In this document: one piece after another, positions 42,055 to 47,500 of the stretch
How the letters are laid out: each line of letters starts with the position of its first letter
Numbering within the stretch: the first letter of the stretch is position 1
NCBI GenBank assembly: GCA_016946835.1
Contig: JACVTC010000010.1
Span: 267,501-315,000, forward strand
DNA: 47,500 nt
Direction of reading: 5' to 3'
Source: Neocallimastix lanati (nom. inval.)
Lineage: Eukaryota; Neocallimastigomycota; Neocallimastigomycetes; Neocallimastigales; Neocallimastigaceae
Made by a program: the position numbers and the translations under genes
The notes under the pieces: generated by a model
The model's input: the letters and a program-made list of their open reading frames with translations, nothing else
What the model was told of the DNA's origin: nothing
Databases searched by the model: none

Positions 42055-43674
42055 ATGAAGTTAGATTTCAAGGTAAAATTCCTATATAAAAAAAAAAAGA
42101 AATAAAAGATAAATCTTAATATATAAAATATTAAAATAATATTATTAATTTATTTTAAAATATATTGTGCTCGCTTAAAATAATTAATTCCTTAACTTTT
42201 TTATTAAATTTAATAAATTAATTAAAATTTACATTTCAATTCAACTTTAATATTCTTATGTTATATAATTTTTTTAATATTAAAATATTTAATTTTTAAT
42301 GTCAATATACATATATATAATGAAATAAAATAAAATAAAATAAAAATAGTCTCATATTTAAAATTAGAATTTATTAAAAAAGAAATAATAATAATAATAA
42401 TAACAATAATAATAATAATAATAATAACAAATTAATAATCATTTCTATTTTTATATTAAATTTTATAATATATAAAGTTCTCAAATTTATGCGGTACAGT
42501 ATATAAACAAGGTAATTTAGTTTTTACTCCAGATGGTAACTCAATATTAAGTCCTGTTGGAAATAGAATTTCAGTTTTTGATCTTGTCAAGTAATTTAAT
42601 TTTTTAATTTATAAATATGAATTTATTTGTATTATTATTTAGTAAGGTAAATTTCAAATTCAGATTTTTCTAATTTATGTATATATTATTTAATATATAG
42701 TAATAAATCTCTTACATTACCATTTGAAAATCGTAAAAATATTTCGAGAATCGCTTTATCACCAAATGGAATTTTATTATTATCAATTGATGAAGGTATA
42801 TATCATTACATGTATTAATAAAAAATATATATATATATTTTATTTTATTTTATTTTATTTTATTTAAATTCAAGTAATAACTTTAAATTATCATAAATTA
42901 AAGACGGTAGAGCAATACTATGTAATTTTGTAAGAAGAATCATTCTTCATCGTTTCAATTTTAAAAAGAAGGTATTAGATGTTAAATTTAGTCCTGACGG
43001 TCAATACATTGCAGTAACACATGGAAATCAAGTTCAAGTATGGAAAACACCAACCTATGAGAGAGAATTTGCTCCATTTGAACTTCATCGTACATATACT
43101 GGACATTATGATGATGTAATATCAATTACTTGGTCACCAGATTCTCAATTTTTCCTTACAACTTCAAAAGATATGACTGCTAAAATGTATTCTTTACATT
43201 CTTTAGAAGATTTTGTACCAATTACTTTGAGTGGTCATCGTGATACAGTAATTGCTGCTTTCTTCTCTAGTGATCAGGAAACAGTATATACTGTCAGTAA
43301 AGATGGTGCTATGTTTATATGGAAAGATCCTGATTCCGAAAAAATGCAAAATGATGATGATTTACCAGAAGATATGCAACAAGCATTAAAAAAGACTCGT
43401 ATGGATATAGAATCAAGTACTCGTAAGCGTAAATATCGTCGTTGGTGGGTTACTCAACGTGAATATTTCAATCAAGGTAAGGTTCAGTGTGCCACTTTCC
43501 ATATTCAAAATAATTTATTAGTTGTTGGTTTCTCAAGTGGTATATTTGGCCTTTATGAACTACCTGATTTCAATAATATTCATACTTTAAGGTAATTTAT
43601 GATAATTTTTTACTTTTTTTTTTTTTACTAAAATGAAATTAATAATAGTATAGTTATAAATATAATATTATAAT

Positions 43675-43706
<32 letters not shown>

Positions 43707-45587
43707 TTATAATGAAATATTAATTAAATTTTTTAATTATATTAAATAAATTTTTAAATCTTAATATATATATGTGTATTATATTCATGAATCTATAATT
43801 TTATGTGTATATATATATATTTATATATTATGTAATATTAAATTTAAAATAATCATATAAAACATATATATATATAATTTAATTAGTATTTCACAAAATA
43901 AAATTGATTTTGTAGCATTAAATAATACTGGAGAATGGATTGCATTTGGTTCATCAAAATTAGGACAACTTTTAATTTGGGAATGGCAATCAGAAACATA
44001 TGTTCTCAAACAACAAGGACACTACTATGATACTAATACTCTTTCATATTCATCTGATGGTAAATATATTGCTACTGGTGGAGATGATGGTAAAGTTAAA
44101 ATATGGAGTACTATTACTGGTTTCTGTTTTGTTACGTTCAATGAACATTCTTCTGGTGTTAGTTCAGTTCAATTTGCTAAAAATGGACAAGTTGTTTTCT
44201 CAGCCTCATTAGATGGTACCGTTAGAGCATTTGATTTAATTCGTTACAGAAACTTCCGTACATTTACTTCACCAACACCAGTTCAATTTAATTGTTTAGC
44301 TGTTGATCCTAGTGGTGAAATTGTTTGTGCTGGTTCATTAGATACTTTTGAAATTTATGTTTGGTCAGTTCAAACTGGAAAATTATTAGATATTTTAAGT
44401 GGTCATGAAGGACCAGTTAGTTCTTTAGCCTTCAATAGCACTGGTAATATGTTAGTTTCAGGTTCTTGGGATAAAACTGTTCGTACTTGGGATGTCTTTG
44501 GCAGAGGAAGATTTACCGAAACCTTTAATCATAATTCTGATGTTTTAGCTGTCGCCTATCGACCAGATGGTCAAGAAATTTGTGCAACCACGTTAGATGG
44601 TCAAATCTCATTTTGGAATCCAAATGATGGTAAGATGATGGGTACCATTGAAGGTAGAGATGATTTAGGTGCAGGAAGAAAAGCGACCGATCGAATGACC
44701 GCAAAGAATTCTGCCTATGGTAAGGCCTTTAACAGTGTCTGTTATACCGCTGATGGAGAAAATATTCTTGCTGGAGGAAATTCAAAATACGTTTGTCTTT
44801 ATTCCACCGTCCAAAAAATTCTTCTAACACGTTTTGAACTTTCCAGTAATCTTTCCTACGATGGTATGTTAGAAATGTTAAATAGTAAAAATATGACGGA
44901 AGCAGGTCCGTTAGATCTTATTGATGATGAATCGGAAGAAGAAAGTGATTTAGAAGATCGTTTAGATAAAAGTTTACCAGGGGCCACCGCCAACGATAAA
45001 AAAGGTGATCCAAGTTTAAGAAGAACTCGTCCAACCTTCCGTACTAAGGATGTTAAGTTCTCACCAACCGGTCAAGCATGGGCTGCTGCTACCACCGATG
45101 GTCTTATTATCTATTCGCTTGACCAAGCCATTCTTTTCGATCCATTTGATTTAGAAATCGATATTACGCCAGAAACTATTGATGAAGCGCTCAGAAACGA
45201 AGAATATCTTAAGGCTTTAGTTATGTCCTTCCGTTTAGGTGATCATTCCATCTCCGTTAAAGTTTATAACAGTATACCATCTCGTGATATTGAATTGATT
45301 AGTAAGAACTTCCCGTTAAAATACCTGGATCGTATGTTCCGTTTAGTTGTAACGATGCTAGAACAATCCAAGAATATTCAATTCAGTATGATGTGGGGAT
45401 GTGCCTTACTAAAGTATCATGCTAAATATATGAAACAAAATTCGAATGAATTTATGATTATTTTTAGAGGTCTCTATAAATCCATGGTTAAACATTATGA
45501 AGATTTAGGACAAGTGTAAGTTATTAATACGATTAAAAATAAAAAAAAAAAAATTGAAATTTTTATAATTTTAAAATTTAATAACTA

Positions 45588-45659
<72 letters not shown>

Positions 45660-45960
45660 TATTTATTAAATAAAATAAAATATTAGATTAGATGTATATA
45701 TATATATAAATAATTAATACATACAATTTTTAAATTAAATTTTATTAATAATTTCAATTTATTTTATATAAATATATATATATGTTCATATTATTTATAT
45801 AAAACAAAAAAAAAAAAAAAAAAAAATTTTTTTATTTTTTTTTTCCATTTCTAGATGTAATTCTAATACCTATAAAATGAAATATTTAATGAAGAAGGGA
45901 CAACAAAAGATGAAAAAGAAGCAAGCCGATTCTATGGAGATTGAAAATATTGAATTTTAA
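42055..45960 (+). CDS. PWP2: Periodic tryptophan protein 2 (UTP-B, ribosome assembly)
   Basis: Six exons with matching phases: 42055-42072, 42478-42590, 42701-42795, 42904-43591, 43887-45515 and 45855-45960; 882 aa, near the roughly 920 of yeast and human. PWP2 (UTP1) is a subunit of UTP-B in the nucleolar small-subunit processome that handles early 18S rRNA processing. The N-terminus MKLDFKFSNLCGTVY continues into tandem WD40 blades, with GDDGKVKIW, SLDGTVRAFDL, RYRNFRTFTSP, LSGHEGPVSSL and SGSWDKTVRTWD clearly seen. SIEGR-type and TAKNSAYGKAF segments and the Utp12-type C-terminal helical domain (ITPETIDEAL, FRLGDHS, WGCALLKYH) follow. A Lys-rich tail ends MEIENIEF. The first exon is only 18 nt. 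The second half of exon 5 uses more C-ending codons (GCC, ACC, TTC) than the rest of the window. Confidence 0.98.
45593..45662. repeat. Poly-A then TA repeat in PWP2 last intron
   Basis: About 45 A followed by about 12 TA units, inside the final PWP2 intron. The same A-tract-then-TA arrangement occurs in channel intron 2. Confidence 0.9.
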
Positions 45961-46046
45961 GTAGAATATTTAAATTAAATAATTATGATTATTCAAAAAA
46001 AAAAAAAAAAAAAAATTTTTTTTTTTTTTTTTAATTTAAAAGATTG

Positions 46047-46078
<32 letters not shown>

Positions 46079-46102
46079 TTATTAATTTTTTCCTTTCCTC
46101 TT

Positions 46103-46133
<31 letters not shown>

Positions 46134-46990
46134 TTTTTCTATATTTTGTTTTTTTCAATTTTTATTCTTTTTTTTTTTTATTTCAATTTTTAATTTATAT
46201 TTATAAATAATTACAGTAGAACTTAGATTTTTTTTAAATTTTTTAAAAAATAAAAGAAAAAAAAAAAATTTAAAAAATAAAAAAATAAATAAAAAATAAA
46301 TAAATAAAATAAATAAATAATAACAATAATAATAATAAATATTTTTCTATTTAATCAAAAACATAAATTTCTATGATTTTTTTTTTCATCTTTTATATTA
46401 TTTTAAAAATTGTAATTTATATATATATATTTTTTTTAAAAAAAAAAATACTATTTCATAATATTAATAAAAAAAAAAAAAATAAATAAATATATCTTGA
46501 TATTACATTTCATATTTAATAATAATAATAATAAATAATAAATAATAAATAAATAATAAAAAATAATAATAATTTTTATTATAATAAGCAACGTTTCGTT
46601 TAAATGTAACAAAACTTTTTTTTTTTTTTTTTTTGATAAATTTTTTTTTTTTAATATTTATTATTTTAAGATCTAAATAATTTTTTACATAAATATATAA
46701 TTTATTAATGAAAAATATAGATATAGAAAATATAGATATATATAAAAATATAAAATGTTATAAAACAAATAGTATCATATTAAAAGTAAACCTTCTAATA
46801 AAATATTACAATATAATAAAAAAAAAATAAGAAGAAGAATAAGAATAAAAAGAATAAAAATAAAAATAAAAATAAAAAATAAATAAAATATTTTTTGATA
46901 GTCTTTTTCCCATCTTAAAATTATATAATAAAATTATAAATATATATATATATATATATATATTTATTTATTTATTTATTTATTTATTTA
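45961..46990. other. 3' flanking region with head-to-head A and T tracts
   Basis: Just after the PWP2 stop lies A21 (45995-46015) running directly into T17 (46016-46032), then T26 (46047-46072) and further pyrimidine tracts to about 46180. More A/T filler follows with TAAA and AATAAT repeats (46270-46345, 46520-46570) and TA/TTTA runs before 46991. This is the convergent 3' flank of PWP2 and the right-edge gene. No gene was seen. Confidence 0.6.
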
Positions 46991-47500
46991 TTAATCTATA
47001 TTTTGTAATTTTCTCTTCATAGTATTAACTGAACTAACTAATTTTTCATTTTGACTATTATTGCCACTGTTTGGATTCTCAACTTCATATTCCATTTGAC
47101 AATTTTCTTCTTTAGTTAATTCTTGGAAGTTTTTAACTTTAATTTCTTTACTTTCACCATCCTTAACAACCTTTGGATTTGATCTTGCTTTTTTCTATTA
47201 TAAATAAATATATATATATAAATATTATTTATATTATTAGTATAAATAAATAAATAAATTATTCAAATGAGTTTTCTATTATTAATATCATAAATTTTAT
47301 AACTTTATAAACTTACAGATTTTTTAATACCAAGACTATTAAAAAAAAAAAAAAATATTATATATTATATATTAATTTATTTTAAAAAAAAAAAAAATTA
47401 ATAATGGTATTACATAAAAATACTTAAACAAGAAATAACTTATAAATATATATATATATAATATTCATGAATTATTCTTACCTTGGTAAACCCTTATTAA
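46991..47500 (-). CDS. 3' end of an unrecognised gene (partial)
   Basis: Three exons on the minus strand: the part-exon 47500-47482 (continues beyond the window), a 19-nt microexon 47335-47317, and the terminal exon 47194-46991. Phases match through both introns. The visible protein reads NKGLPS, LGIKKS, then a basic KKARSNPK stretch, then Lys/Glu-rich KNFQELTKEENCQMEYEVEN, an Asn/Ser linker, and a C-terminal NTMKRKLQNID. No domain is recognisable in these roughly 80 residues. The charged, linker-like composition suggests a disordered tail. The coding call is good; the function is unknown. Confidence 0.75.

Noticed and set aside
43821-44212. Two frames on opposite strands over PWP2 exon 5
   Set aside because: Shadows of the WD40 coding frame.

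Overview
The window looks like nuclear DNA of a zoosporic fungus, most probably an anaerobic gut fungus (Neocallimastigomycota). The reasons are extreme A+T richness outside exons, very long homopolymers and AAT/ATT runs, poly-Asn protein tracts, many short GT..AG introns, a decayed Ty1/copia element, and ciliary genes (IFT88, a CatSper-like channel). Dictyostelium shares the AT bias and poly-Asn but has no cilium. The reading frames use the standard genetic code. I built all gene models by hand from reading frames, GT/AG sites and matching intron phases, so they contain many more exons than single long ORFs would suggest.

Layout. 1-5550: AT-rich DNA with a decayed Ty1/copia element (minus, 1050-3360) and an unidentified coding remnant (about 3700-3960). 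5551-7701 (minus): a multi-pass membrane protein, GPCR-like in topology, with a poly-Asn tail made of 23-residue repeats. 7745-8290: a minisatellite. 8291-12089: intergenic, with two direct-repeat pairs. 12090-14066 (plus): a leucine-rich-repeat protein in which four successive repeats each occupy one 72-nt exon. 16143-19676 (minus): an 11-exon single-repeat voltage-gated cation channel, closest to CatSper4. 21661-25698 (plus): a 9-exon RasGAP protein whose catalytic domain is split by a low-complexity insertion. 26018-30091 (minus): IFT88 in 11 exons. 32011-32290: an isolated GC-enriched island with nested inverted repeats, followed by a decayed coding region. 34081-34825: a possible small two-exon gene. 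35421-37378 (minus): TPX2-like spindle protein, 5' end not found. 38732-40985 (minus): RPN11 with a 13-nt microexon. 42055-45960 (plus): PWP2. 46991-47500 (minus): the 3' end of an unrecognised gene with a 19-nt microexon.

How the genes relate. The intact genes are mostly core eukaryotic functions: proteasome deubiquitination (RPN11), small-subunit ribosome assembly (PWP2), spindle assembly (TPX2), Ras signalling (RasGAP) and the cilium (IFT88, CatSper-like). The CatSper-like and IFT88 genes lie about 6 kb apart, separated by the RasGAP gene, and both fit a flagellated zoospore. RPN11 and PWP2 are divergent across about 1.07 kb, as are the channel and RasGAP genes across about 2 kb. RasGAP and IFT88 converge within about 320 bp. 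The most unusual items are the CatSper-like channel in a fungal setting, the one-exon-per-repeat LRR gene, the GC-rich foldable island, and the membrane protein with the expanding Asn-repeat tail.
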